NCBI RefSeq assembly: GCF_007753265.1
Contig: NZ_CP036349.1
Span: 4,125,363-4,189,362 of the forward strand
Direction: 5' to 3'
Source: Botrimarina mediterranea
GTDB taxonomy: Bacteria; Planctomycetota; Planctomycetia; Pirellulales; Lacipirellulaceae
Length of the DNA: 64,000 bases
The notes under the pieces were generated by a model that ran no database searches, had not been told where the DNA came from, and worked only from the letters and a program-made list of their open reading frames with translations. A program made the translations under genes and the position numbers. The stretch's first letter is position 1, and each line of letters opens with the position of its first letter. This document shows, in pieces, positions 24,052 to 31,923 of this stretch.

Positions 24052-25041
24052 TCACTTGCTTGTTGAGTACGTTACGTGTTCTTCAATCGTTGCTGTCGCC
24101 TCACCATCGTCCTGCCCACTTCCAACTTCCCACTTCCCGCTGCCAATTTCCCCCGCGTCTTCGCGGATCGTATGGCCATTGTGCAGGAACTGCGCGCCGC
24201 CTCCCTTGGCGCGAGCGCTGTAGAGGGCCGAGTCGGCGCGGCCGAGCATCGCGGCGGCCGTATCTTCCGCAACCGTCTGGGCAAGTCCGCAACTGATCGC
24301 AATGCCTGCGTCGCCGAGCGCTCGCCGCACACGTCGAGCGAACACGCTGGCGCCGTAGAGCCGTGTGTGCGGCATCACGACGACCAGCTCGTCGATCCCG
24401 TAGCGTGCCAGCACGTCCGATTCTCGTAATTGAGGACGCAGCAGCTCGGTTGCTTGGAGGATGCGGGCCTGTTGCTCGCTGCGGGACTCGGGCGTCGCGT
24501 CCTTCGATGGATGGACGCTGATAATAGCGATCGACAGCTTGCCGCCTGTGGCGGCGTGGCCGGCGAGTTCGATACGCAGCAGCTCGCTCAACGCCCGGCT
24601 GTTGCAAAGCCCGGTGAGCGTGTCGGTCCGCCCGCCGCTGAAGCGAGCGAGGGCGCTCGACTGGCGGCGTATCTGGTCGTAGGCCGCCGCGACGCGCGAC
24701 ACCAGCCGCAGCGTCGGCTCGAGGACGCGGTCGGCTTCGTCGCGCAGCACCGTCCACGAGGCGTCGTCGCCCGCTCGGCCGCTGGCGCTGAAGACGGTTT
24801 TCTTGAAGTGCTCGACTTCGGCGCGGTGCATCGCCAAGTCGCTCCGCAGAGCGGCGGCGATCGCTTCGAGTTGGCGGGCGATCTCCGCGGCGCGGATCAC
24901 CTCGATCGGCGCGTCGGCGGGAATCTCGTCCTCTTCACGTTTCTGACTGCGGCCGAACAGATAGCCGACGAGAGCCACCGCCGCTAGTGCGACCGTTTCC
25001 GGCAAACCGAAGCCACCCCCCCATATCGACACGAAGTTCAT
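24052..25041 (-). CDS. Membrane-anchored degenerate GGDEF protein
   Basis: A 329-residue protein: one transmembrane helix (about 12-30), a coiled-coil-prone stretch (AAEIARQLEAIAAALRSDLAMHRAEVEHFKK), then a GGDEF domain from about residue 125 with DTLTGLCNSRAL. The active-site motif is GIDEL at 215-219 in place of GG(D/E)EF, while the allosteric I-site RxxD is intact as RESD at 206-209, five residues ahead as usual. It may therefore bind c-di-GMP rather than make it. The ATG at 25041 follows a 55-residue gene. The C-terminal residues GSGKWEVGSGQ are encoded by a family D-like repeat at 24112-24165. Confidence 0.82.
   Translation of the reverse strand: MNFVSIWGGGFGLPETVALAAVALVGYLFGRSQKREEDEIPADAPIEVIRAAEIARQLEAIAAALRSDLAMHRAEVEHFKKTVFSASGRAGDDASWTVLRDEADRVLEPTLRLVSRVAAAYDQIRRQSSALARFSGGRTDTLTGLCNSRALSELLRIELAGHAATGGKLSIAIISVHPSKDATPESRSEQQARILQATELLRPQLRESDVLARYGIDELVVVMPHTRLYGASVFARRVRRALGDAGIAISCGLAQTVAEDTAAAMLGRADSALYSARAKGGGAQFLHNGHTIREDAGEIGSGKWEVGSGQDDGEATATIEEHVTYSTSK
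24112..24165. repeat. Family D-like repeat inside the GGDEF gene
   Basis: CTGCCCACTTCCAACTTCCC and ACTTCCCGCTGCC are 7-nt units related to the GGGCAGT/GGAAGTG series, read on the opposite strand. The unit GTGGGCAGTCAGCAGTTGGG also occurs at about 23991-24010, downstream of the gene. Confidence 0.6.
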
Positions 25042-25090
25042 AGCAGGCCTGCCGCCCAGGAGGGTCGGGTGAGTTTTTTTGGGGTGAGCT

Positions 25091-25258
25091 TCAGCAAGGG
25101 CCGCGCTGGCCCCAGCCTTTGAGGAATAGAAAGCCGACCGCACAGCAGGCCGCCAGAACGATGAGCCACTCCTCCCGCGACAACGAATCGAACCACACCC
25201 AGAGGTCGTGGATCCGATCGCCGGCAAACGAGATCGCGTAGTCTTGCCATTCGAGCAT
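25091..25258 (-). CDS. Short membrane protein, 55 residues, upstream of the GGDEF gene
   Basis: The reverse strand from 25258 encodes a 55-residue protein: MLEWQDYAISFAGDRIHDLW, then WFDSLSREEW, then a single helix LIVLAACCAVGFLFLKGWG and the end QRGPC. It is too short to be found by length filters, but the amphipathic head, one clean helix and basic end make it look real. It lies 49 nt before the GGDEF start in the same direction, so a shared transcript is likely. No family is assigned. The start could not be confirmed by a strong ribosome site. Confidence 0.5.
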   Translation of the reverse strand: MLEWQDYAISFAGDRIHDLWVWFDSLSREEWLIVLAACCAVGFLFLKGWGQRGPC

Positions 25259-25574
25259 GGCGTCGCCCTCAGGGCTGCAAAGGTGGAATCACGGCGGCGG
25301 CGGGCCCGAAGAGGCCCTGTGCAACCGTACGCCACGGCGATCCGCAGCTATGCCCCGGCCCGACTTGCGTCGCCACGAGGCCCGCGGCGTAACCGGCCCA
25401 ACCCACCCCACCCGTCCAAGCGGCGAAAAAAAGGCTTGCCGAGAAGCCCCAAGACCCCCGATTGACGGGCCCGCCCATCCGAATAAGATTACGAATCTCG
25501 ACCGAGCGAACCGGTCGCCGCAGGGCGTGTCATTACGGCAAGCCCCCAGGCGTGGGCTACTCTTGGTCGAGTGA

Positions 25575-25648
25575 GGCGCCGTAGCTCAATTGGTTAGAGT
25601 ACTGGACTGTCGATCCAGTGGTTGCGGGTTCGAGCCCCGTCGGCGTCG
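25575..25648 (+). tRNA. tRNA-Asp (GTC)
   Basis: A 74-nt cloverleaf: acceptor GGCGCCG with CGGCGTC (one G-U), D-arm GCTCAATTGGTTAGAGT, anticodon stem CTGGA/TCCAG around loop CTGTCGA with anticodon GTC, T-arm GCGGG-TTCGAGC-CCCGT, discriminator G. The CCA end is not encoded (CT follows). A rho-independent terminator follows at once. Confidence 0.97.
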
Positions 25649-25654
25649 CTCAGG

Positions 25655-25693
25655 AAACCCCGCGAAACAGCTTGTTTCGTCGGGGTTTTTTTG
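25655..25693 (+). terminator. Rho-independent terminator of tRNA-Asp
   Basis: AAACCCCGCGAAACA pairs with TGTTTCGTCGGGGTTT (one bulge) and is followed by a seven-T run. It starts 7 nt after the tRNA. Confidence 0.9.
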
Positions 25694-26220
25694 TGCGCCG
25701 GGCCCGAGCGGGTTCGTTCGCTGGCGCCGTTGGTGTCACACTTGCTATCGGGGAAGGTCGTCGCGACCGAGGTCGGCGCCGCCGAGGCGTCTCCCCTGTC
25801 CTGGCTATGGCCCCACTATCTTCCTTCTCTCGACATCAATTGTCGCTTCGTATTGAGACGCGGGCGTCGGCGTCGACAACATGGGGCATCCGGGAGACTT
25901 GTCAGCGCTACGCCGATCCTTGTCGCGGCCTCCAAGTCGCGGCCGCTTGCACTGGGAGGACGCTGCGGTCACTGGTCCAGGAGCGGAAGTCTCCACGTTA
26001 CATGGACCGCGAAGTTTCGACTCAGAAGTTCGGAAGGGGACGCTGGCCGCTGTAGCGTGCCGACGCGGTCCCCTCTGGGGGACGGACCCTGAGCCAAGCT
26101 CGCTGGCGTCGGATGATCGGCCGCATTCTCTACATATTTCTACGCGATCGGCCTATCGCTCGACGACGACGACGCAGATAGCCTGCCTGTACGTGTCGGC
26201 TCCCCAATTGGCCTTATGCA
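25694..26220. other. 527-bp interval without a convincing gene
   Basis: Between the tRNA terminator and the GH3 gene I see no supported gene. Three overlapping open frames on the plus strand are rich in Arg/Ser and lack ribosome sites or domains. The region is somewhat less GC-rich and could hold the promoter of the GH3 gene. Confidence 0.55.
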
Positions 26221-28542
26221 ATGCCCGTACTCCAAGCTGATTCTCTGCCTCCCGCCCCGATGGACCCCCCCGCGTATCGAGACGCTTCGCTGCCTATCGC
26301 TGAGCGCGTCGCCGATTTGCTTGGTCGAATGACGATCGGCGAGAAGGTCGCGCAGATGACGTGTCTCTGGAACGAGCGGCACACCAAGTTGCTGGGGCCC
26401 GACGGCCGATTCGACCCCGACGTTGCGGGGCGGCATTTTGGTCGCGGCGACGGCCTTGGTCAGATCGGCCGGCCGAGCGACGCCGCCGGGGGGGCGAAGC
26501 CGGGGCTCGTCCCCGCCGAATCCGCCACAGAGTCCAACGTCATCCAGCGATGGTTCATCGAACACAGTCGGCTGGGCATCCCGGTGATGTTCCACGACGA
26601 GGCGCTCCACGGCCATGTCGCCGTCGGCGCGACGAGCTTCCCCCAGCCGATCGGGCTGGGAGCGACCTTCGATCCCGATTTGGTCGAGAGGCTCTACCAA
26701 ATGACGGCGGCCGAGTCGCGCTGCCGGGGCATCCATCAGGCTCTCGGACCGGTCGTCGATGTGGCCCGCGATCCCCGCTGGGGCCGTGTGGAGGAGACCT
26801 TCGGCGAGGACCCTCACCTCGTCAGCGAGCTGGGGGTCGCCGCGGTGCGTGGCCTGCAAGCGGGCCTCGGCGAGGGCCGCGGCGTGGTCGCGACGCTGAA
26901 GCATTTCGCCGCTCACAGCCAACCCGAGTCGGGCAACAACTGCGGGCCGGTCAGCGTTTCCGAGCGGCACCTCCGAGAAACCTTCCTCACCCCGTTCGAA
27001 CGCGCCATCCGGCTCGCCGACGCACGGAGCGTGATGGCGTCGTACAACGAAGTCGACGGCGTCCCGTCGCATGCCAGCAAGTGGCTGCTCGGCGCCGTGC
27101 TGCGTGGTGAATGGGGGTTCCGGGGATTCGTTGTTTCGGACTACTACGCGATCAGAGAGCTTGCCGAACGGCCCGAACTCTACGGGCATCACGTGGCCGA
27201 GGATGGGCTCCATGCCGCTGTGCTTGCGGTGCAGGCCGGGGTCAACGTCGAACTCCCCGAGGCAGACTGCTACCGCGAATTGCCGGCCGCGTTGGAGGCG
27301 GGGCTCGTCAAAGAGTCCGAACTCGACGCGCTCGTGGCGCCGCTGCTGGCGATGAAGTTTGAGTTAGGCCTCTTCGAGAACCCCTACGTCGATGAGTCGG
27401 CCCCGCCGACGATCGTTGGCGCCGCCGCGCATCGAGAGCTCGCCCTCGAAGCGGCCCGCAAGACCGTGACGCTGCTTGAGAACGACGGGATTCTCCCGCT
27501 TCGGATCGAGTCCCTCCGGACGATCGCCGTGATCGGACCGAACGCGGACCGCCCCCTGCTGGGCGGGTACAGTGGCCGGCCCGCCGCGGTCTCGACCGTG
27601 TTGCAAGCCATTCGGGAACGCGTCGGTGGCTCGGCCGAGGTGCTACACCACGAGGGGTGCAAGATCACCGTTGGCGGCAGCTGGTGGGAGGACGAAGTCG
27701 TCCCGAGCGACCCCGAGCAGGATCGCCGCTCGATCGCCGAAGCGGTCCGCGTCGCGCAGCTAGCCGATGTCGTTTTGCTCGTCGTCGGCGGCAACGAGCA
27801 GACCTCTCGGGAAGCGTGGATGTCCAACCACCTGGGGGACCGCACGAGCCTCGAACTCTTCGGCAGCCAAAACGACTTGGTGAACGCCTTGGCCGAGACC
27901 GGCAAGCCGATCGTCTCGGTGTTGTCCAATGGGCGCCCCTTGGCGGTGGCGAATTTGGCGTCGAAGAGCGCAGCGCTGCTTGAGGTTTGGTACCTGGGCC
28001 AAGAAGGGGGGCGCGCCGTCGCCGAGGCGATTTTCGGCGACTACAGCCCCGGCGGGAAACTCCCGGTGACCATCCCGCGGTCGGTTGGGCACCTCCCGGC
28101 CTACTACAACTACCGCCCCTCGGCTCGCCGCGGGTATTTGTTCGACGACGTGACGCCGCTCTACCCCTTCGGGTACGGCCTCAGCTACGCCCGGTTCGAG
28201 TTTTCGGCGCCACGCCTGTCGTCGGAGCGGATCGGAGTTGATCAGGCCGTCACCGTTTCGGTCGATCTCACCAACGTGAGCGACCGCCACGGGGACGAGG
28301 TCGTGCAGGTCTACGTACGCGACCTCGTCAGCAGCGTGACACGGCCCGTCAAAGAATTGAAGGCGTTCCAGCGGGTGACGCTTGGACCCGGCGAGACGCG
28401 CAGCGTGTCGCTTGAGTTGACGCGGGAGAGCTTCGCCTTTTGGAATATCGACACGCAGTTCGTTGTCGAGCCGGGTGATTTCGAGGTGATGGTCGGGCCG
28501 AGCTCTGCCGACCTCCAGACCGTCCGACTAACGATCGAGTAA
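26221..28542 (+). CDS. Glycoside hydrolase family 3 enzyme (beta-glucosidase/xylosidase type)
   Basis: A 773-residue GH3 enzyme with the usual three parts: the TIM-barrel (about 15-370), the alpha/beta sandwich (about 395-600), and a C-terminal fibronectin-III-like domain (about 660-770). The barrel shows LGPVVDVARDPRWGRVEETFGEDP, LKHFAAHS, VMASYNEVDGVPSHAS and the nucleophile Asp307 in FRGFVVSDYYA. The N-terminus (MPVLQADSLPPAP) is not a signal peptide, so unlike its neighbours it should act in the cytoplasm, on oligosaccharides brought in. It is most like GH3 exo-acting beta-glycosidases; beta-xylosidase would fit the GH43 neighbours. Confidence 0.93.
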   Translation: MPVLQADSLPPAPMDPPAYRDASLPIAERVADLLGRMTIGEKVAQMTCLWNERHTKLLGPDGRFDPDVAGRHFGRGDGLGQIGRPSDAAGGAKPGLVPAESATESNVIQRWFIEHSRLGIPVMFHDEALHGHVAVGATSFPQPIGLGATFDPDLVERLYQMTAAESRCRGIHQALGPVVDVARDPRWGRVEETFGEDPHLVSELGVAAVRGLQAGLGEGRGVVATLKHFAAHSQPESGNNCGPVSVSERHLRETFLTPFERAIRLADARSVMASYNEVDGVPSHASKWLLGAVLRGEWGFRGFVVSDYYAIRELAERPELYGHHVAEDGLHAAVLAVQAGVNVELPEADCYRELPAALEAGLVKESELDALVAPLLAMKFELGLFENPYVDESAPPTIVGAAAHRELALEAARKTVTLLENDGILPLRIESLRTIAVIGPNADRPLLGGYSGRPAAVSTVLQAIRERVGGSAEVLHHEGCKITVGGSWWEDEVVPSDPEQDRRSIAEAVRVAQLADVVLLVVGGNEQTSREAWMSNHLGDRTSLELFGSQNDLVNALAETGKPIVSVLSNGRPLAVANLASKSAALLEVWYLGQEGGRAVAEAIFGDYSPGGKLPVTIPRSVGHLPAYYNYRPSARRGYLFDDVTPLYPFGYGLSYARFEFSAPRLSSERIGVDQAVTVSVDLTNVSDRHGDEVVQVYVRDLVSSVTRPVKELKAFQRVTLGPGETRSVSLELTRESFAFWNIDTQFVVEPGDFEVMVGPSSADLQTVRLTIE

Positions 28543-28614
28543 CAAGCAAACGTCCGCTGGCGGACGGCGTCGAATGCGATGAGTCGATTGCGGGCCTCGG
28601 ACCGGCAGGGGTCG

Positions 28615-30231
28615 TTACTCCGTCGTCGATGTGAGTGTGTCGTCGATGTGGAAGTAATCGAAGTCGGCGTGCCCCCCGGCCGCTTTCGTGGCGAAGTTGA
28701 AGAGGCCGAAGCGGTAGCCCATGAAGTGGGGGAGGGTGTAGCGCATCGTGAGGCCATCGCCGATCGGAGTCCACGACTCGCCGTCCAAGCTGTAGGAGAA
28801 GTGGGCTGCGTCGGCGCGATCGCGGAAGTCGCACGTCGCTCGGAGGTAGACCCGCTCTTGGGCGAGCGGCATCGACTCGACGACGCGCACCGTGGGCCCG
28901 TCGGTGGGGTTGCGCTCCGCTCCACGGCGCTGTGGCGCCGCGCCGCCTTTGACCATGACGACCCTGCGTTGGTCTCCGACCACCTCAACGCCGACAAAGC
29001 CGTAGTTCTGCTGCAACAGGCAGAGGCCGGCCGCGTCGCCGTCGCGCATGCCCGCGGTATCCAAGGAGATGGTCCCCGTGCACTCGGGCCCGATGGTGCG
29101 TTGCGTGAGCGTATTGCGCGCCGCGACGAGGCTCTCGTCGAGACGCGACGTCGTGAGACGCAGATAGCCGGGGCGATCCGTCAGCGACCAGTGCTGCGGG
29201 TCCGGGTTGTGGTTCCATTGCCACACCAGCGGGAGCGCGGGGTCTCCCTCGGTGCGATCGAACTCGTCCGAATCGACGACGCCCGGTATCAGCCCCTTGC
29301 TCGCCGGCAGGTCGAGCTGCATCGGCGTCTTGCCGTCAACGCCGAGGACGGGCCAGCCCTCTTCCCACGTCACGGGGACGAGGTACGGGATGCGGCCGAC
29401 GGCGCCGTGGTCTTGGAACAAGTAGGCGTACCAGTCGCCGCCTGCCGTTTCGATCAGGCCCCCCTGAGCGACGCCTTGGTCCTGGAACGCGACCCGGCCT
29501 TCGTAGGGGCCTTCCAGTTTGTCGGCACGGTGGACGAGCACGGTCCGCATCCCGCCCCGCGGCCAGACGATGTTGAACAGATAGAACTTGCCGTCGACCT
29601 CGAACAGCTGGCTCCCCTCGGCATTCAGCATGATGTCGTCGCCCGCCGGCGCGCTGGCGTTCTCGATGATCACCTTGTTGAGGCCGCCTTCCTTGATCCC
29701 GCTGAAATCGGGCCGCAGCTCGGTGAGCCGCAGAGCGCCGGCGCCCCACAGCATGTAGACCCGACCGTCGTCGGCGAAGTAGAGCGAGTGGTCGTGCAGC
29801 GAGGGCGTGAACGAACGCCGCTCCCAGGGCGTCGTCTCGATGTCGGGAGTGCTGAAGACGTACGTCTGGTTCGTCGTGGCGCAGAACGTGGTGACGTAGT
29901 ACACGCCGTCGTGATGGCGGAGGCTGCTGGCCCACGAGCCCCGGCCGTAATCGCTCTCCCCGTTCTCCAGCCGCAACGCGTCGGCGTCGCCCAGTGTGTC
30001 GTAGGCGTAGTTGAGCAGTTCCCAATTGACGAGGTCCTTGGACTTCATCAGCGGAAGCCCGGGACTCATGTGCATCGTCGTGCTGCTCATGTAGTACGTG
30101 TCGCCAACGCGGATCATCGCCACGTCGGGGACATCCGCGAACAGAATCGGATTGGCGGCTCGCTCGGACCGAGCGTAAGGAGCTACCGCGACGACGAGCG
30201 CGGCGACGTGCGTAAGGAGTAACCGTCTCAT
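28615..30231 (-). CDS. Secreted GH43 family glycosidase with C-terminal beta-sandwich
   Basis: A 538-residue protein with signal peptide (RRLLLTHVAALVVAVAPYARS). The five-blade propeller of GH43 shows the base Asp in FADVPDVAMIRVGDTYYMSS (D33/D36), the middle Asp in HDHSLYFADDGRVYMLWG, and the acid Glu205 in NAEGSQLFEVDGKFYLF. From about residue 350 a concanavalin-like sandwich (VWQWNHNPDPQHWSLTDRPG, YSLDGESWTPIG) follows, as in GH43 beta-xylosidase/arabinofuranosidase subfamilies with that extra domain. It probably releases xylose or arabinose outside the cytoplasm. It converges with the GH3 gene, 72 nt apart. Confidence 0.88.
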   Translation of the reverse strand: MRRLLLTHVAALVVAVAPYARSERAANPILFADVPDVAMIRVGDTYYMSSTTMHMSPGLPLMKSKDLVNWELLNYAYDTLGDADALRLENGESDYGRGSWASSLRHHDGVYYVTTFCATTNQTYVFSTPDIETTPWERRSFTPSLHDHSLYFADDGRVYMLWGAGALRLTELRPDFSGIKEGGLNKVIIENASAPAGDDIMLNAEGSQLFEVDGKFYLFNIVWPRGGMRTVLVHRADKLEGPYEGRVAFQDQGVAQGGLIETAGGDWYAYLFQDHGAVGRIPYLVPVTWEEGWPVLGVDGKTPMQLDLPASKGLIPGVVDSDEFDRTEGDPALPLVWQWNHNPDPQHWSLTDRPGYLRLTTSRLDESLVAARNTLTQRTIGPECTGTISLDTAGMRDGDAAGLCLLQQNYGFVGVEVVGDQRRVVMVKGGAAPQRRGAERNPTDGPTVRVVESMPLAQERVYLRATCDFRDRADAAHFSYSLDGESWTPIGDGLTMRYTLPHFMGYRFGLFNFATKAAGGHADFDYFHIDDTLTSTTE

Positions 30232-30354
30232 GCTGTAATCGAGTTAGGACGCGTAGAGGTCCGGTAGGGGAGCGTTCCGACTCTCATGCCCCGAGTCAGA
30301 AAATCGTTCTCATTTGGACAAGCTAGTCACTGTTGGGATGCAAAGTCATGTGAA

Positions 30355-30444
30355 CCACGACGGACACGACGAGCACGACGGCTTGCCTCTTGAGGCAACG
30401 GCGCCTTAGCAGGCAGGCCGTCGTGTTATTTGTGCCCGTCGTGG
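30355..30444. repeat. Inverted repeat family C copy
   Basis: CCACGACGGACACGACGAGC and ACGACGG on the left (30355-30381) match CCGTCGTG-TTATTT-GTGCCCGTCGTGG on the right (30418-30444). The loop holds a second small palindrome, GCCTCTTGAGGC. It lies between the two GH43 genes. Confidence 0.75.
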
Positions 30445-30513
30445 ATAAATGTCTGGTCGATGACTTTGTTCTGTAGCCGTCCCAATTTAGGAACGAACTT
30501 CCAGCACAGGAGA

Positions 30514-31899
30514 CTAGCGTTCGAATCGCCAAAGATCGACGTTCGGAAGGCGATCCCCATCGCCGACGAACTTGAGCCGCAAGTCCTGAACGCCCTTGAC
30601 GCCAGAAACGTCGCACGAGACTTCTTGCCACTTATTCCACCCGCCGGTGTTGCCCACGTCGCAGGTCCCGAGGAGCTTGCCGTCGTCGCCTCCCAAGTGG
30701 ACCTCGATCTTGCCGCTGGCGCCGTCGCTCGCCACCCGGGCCATGAACTGGCTCGGGCCCTCATCGCCGAAGTTGACGCCGACGAGCTCGACCCAATCGC
30801 CGCTCTGGAGATCGGTGAGCGCAATGCCGGCTTCAACGGGTTCGGTTTCGACGCCGTGCTGGGCGTGGAAAGTCTCGGCCTCCACCGTCTCGTAGGGATC
30901 GAGATGGCCGACTTGAGCGACGCCGTCCTCGGTGTAGGTCACCGGCTCGATGGCGCCGTCTTCGGTGAATCGCATCTCTTCGATGGCGAGATTACGGCGG
31001 AAGCCGGTGGGGATGCCGGCCGCTTTGGCGACGACGCGGTTGTGATAGACGTGGAACCAGCGGTCTTTGAAATGGAACTGCGCGGCGTGGTTGTTGTCGT
31101 TATTGATCGGCGGTTGCTTGGCGACAATGCCGCCGTACTCGAAGCCCTCGATCGGATGGTCGCCGGTCATGTAGTCGATCCGCATCTCGGCGCGGGGCGT
31201 TGTCGAGTAGGTGAAGTAGTACTTGCCGTCGTGTTTGAATACCCACGCCGCCTCGAAGAAGTTGGGGGCCTTCATCTTGATCACGTCGCCATCGAGGCTG
31301 ATCATGTCGCGATTCAATTTCGCGACGCGGACGTTGTCGTCGCCGTTGCCGCCGAAGTAGATGTACGCCTGGCCGTCGTCGTCGATGAAGACGCCCGGGT
31401 CGAAGAGCCACATCCGTTCGGCCGGCTGGACGCCCGGCGTGCCGTGGTTGATGAGGTCCTTGCCCAGCGGGTCGGTGAAGGGGCCGGTCGGCTTGTCGCT
31501 CACCGCGACGCCGATGTTCGCGCCGCCGTTGCCGAAGTAGAGGAAGTAATTGCCGTCCCGCTCGATCGCCGCGGGCGCCCAGGTCTTCTTCGCCCAGGTG
31601 GTGCTGTCCTCGGCGCGGAAGACCGATCCGTGGTCCGTCCAGTTCTTCATGTCGCTGCTCGAGACGCAGACGACGTTGGGGATGTTGTACGACCCCTCGA
31701 CCGGGCTCTCATCGTCGTTCGAGCAGTAGATGTAGACGCGGTCGTCGGTCACCAGACAGCTCGGGTCCGCCAAGTACCGGTGCGACACGATCGGGTAGTC
31801 GGCCTGACACGCCGTGGCGAGCAAGAGCGCTGAAATTATGGCGGACGTGGCGCAGCGGGAGTTGTGTAGCATGGCGTTCGACGGATAACGATGAGGCAT
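30514..31899 (-). CDS. Secreted GH43 glycosidase with CBM6 domain
   Basis: A 461-residue protein. A signal peptide (SAIISALLLATACQA, with a Cys that could make it a lipoprotein although the lipobox is weak) is followed by the GH43 propeller: RYLADPSCLVTDDRVYIYCSND (base Asp45), WAPAAIERDGNYFLYFG, LFDPGVFIDDDGQAYIYFGG, and NFFEAAWVFKHDGKYYFTYS with the acid Glu. A CBM6 domain begins near residue 335 (VEAETFHAQHGVETEP, GDWVELVGVNFG, VDLWRF). The arrangement matches arabinoxylan-active GH43-CBM6 enzymes. The start at 31899 could also be the ATG at 31872; neither has a strong ribosome site. Confidence 0.88.
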   Translation of the reverse strand: MPHRYPSNAMLHNSRCATSAIISALLLATACQADYPIVSHRYLADPSCLVTDDRVYIYCSNDDESPVEGSYNIPNVVCVSSSDMKNWTDHGSVFRAEDSTTWAKKTWAPAAIERDGNYFLYFGNGGANIGVAVSDKPTGPFTDPLGKDLINHGTPGVQPAERMWLFDPGVFIDDDGQAYIYFGGNGDDNVRVAKLNRDMISLDGDVIKMKAPNFFEAAWVFKHDGKYYFTYSTTPRAEMRIDYMTGDHPIEGFEYGGIVAKQPPINNDNNHAAQFHFKDRWFHVYHNRVVAKAAGIPTGFRRNLAIEEMRFTEDGAIEPVTYTEDGVAQVGHLDPYETVEAETFHAQHGVETEPVEAGIALTDLQSGDWVELVGVNFGDEGPSQFMARVASDGASGKIEVHLGGDDGKLLGTCDVGNTGGWNKWQEVSCDVSGVKGVQDLRLKFVGDGDRLPNVDLWRFER

Positions 31900-31923
31900 G
31901 GATGGATAAAGAAGAGTAAGCCG

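Noticed and set aside
11416-24165. GGGCAG repeats as a CRISPR array
   Set aside because: The units are short (7 nt) and without unique spacers of constant length, and no cas gene is present.
25618-26055. Overlapping plus-strand frames after the tRNA
   Set aside because: They overlap the tRNA and terminator and are compositionally atypical for genes here.
28579-30222. 547-residue plus-strand frame opposite the GH43 gene
   Set aside because: High GC leaves long open frames on the opposite strand; the GH43 on the minus strand has signal peptide and catalytic motifs, the opposite frame has none.
1091-30444. Inverted repeats as insertion-sequence ends
   Set aside because: No transposase lies between the arms, and no target-site duplication is visible; they look like dispersed palindromes.
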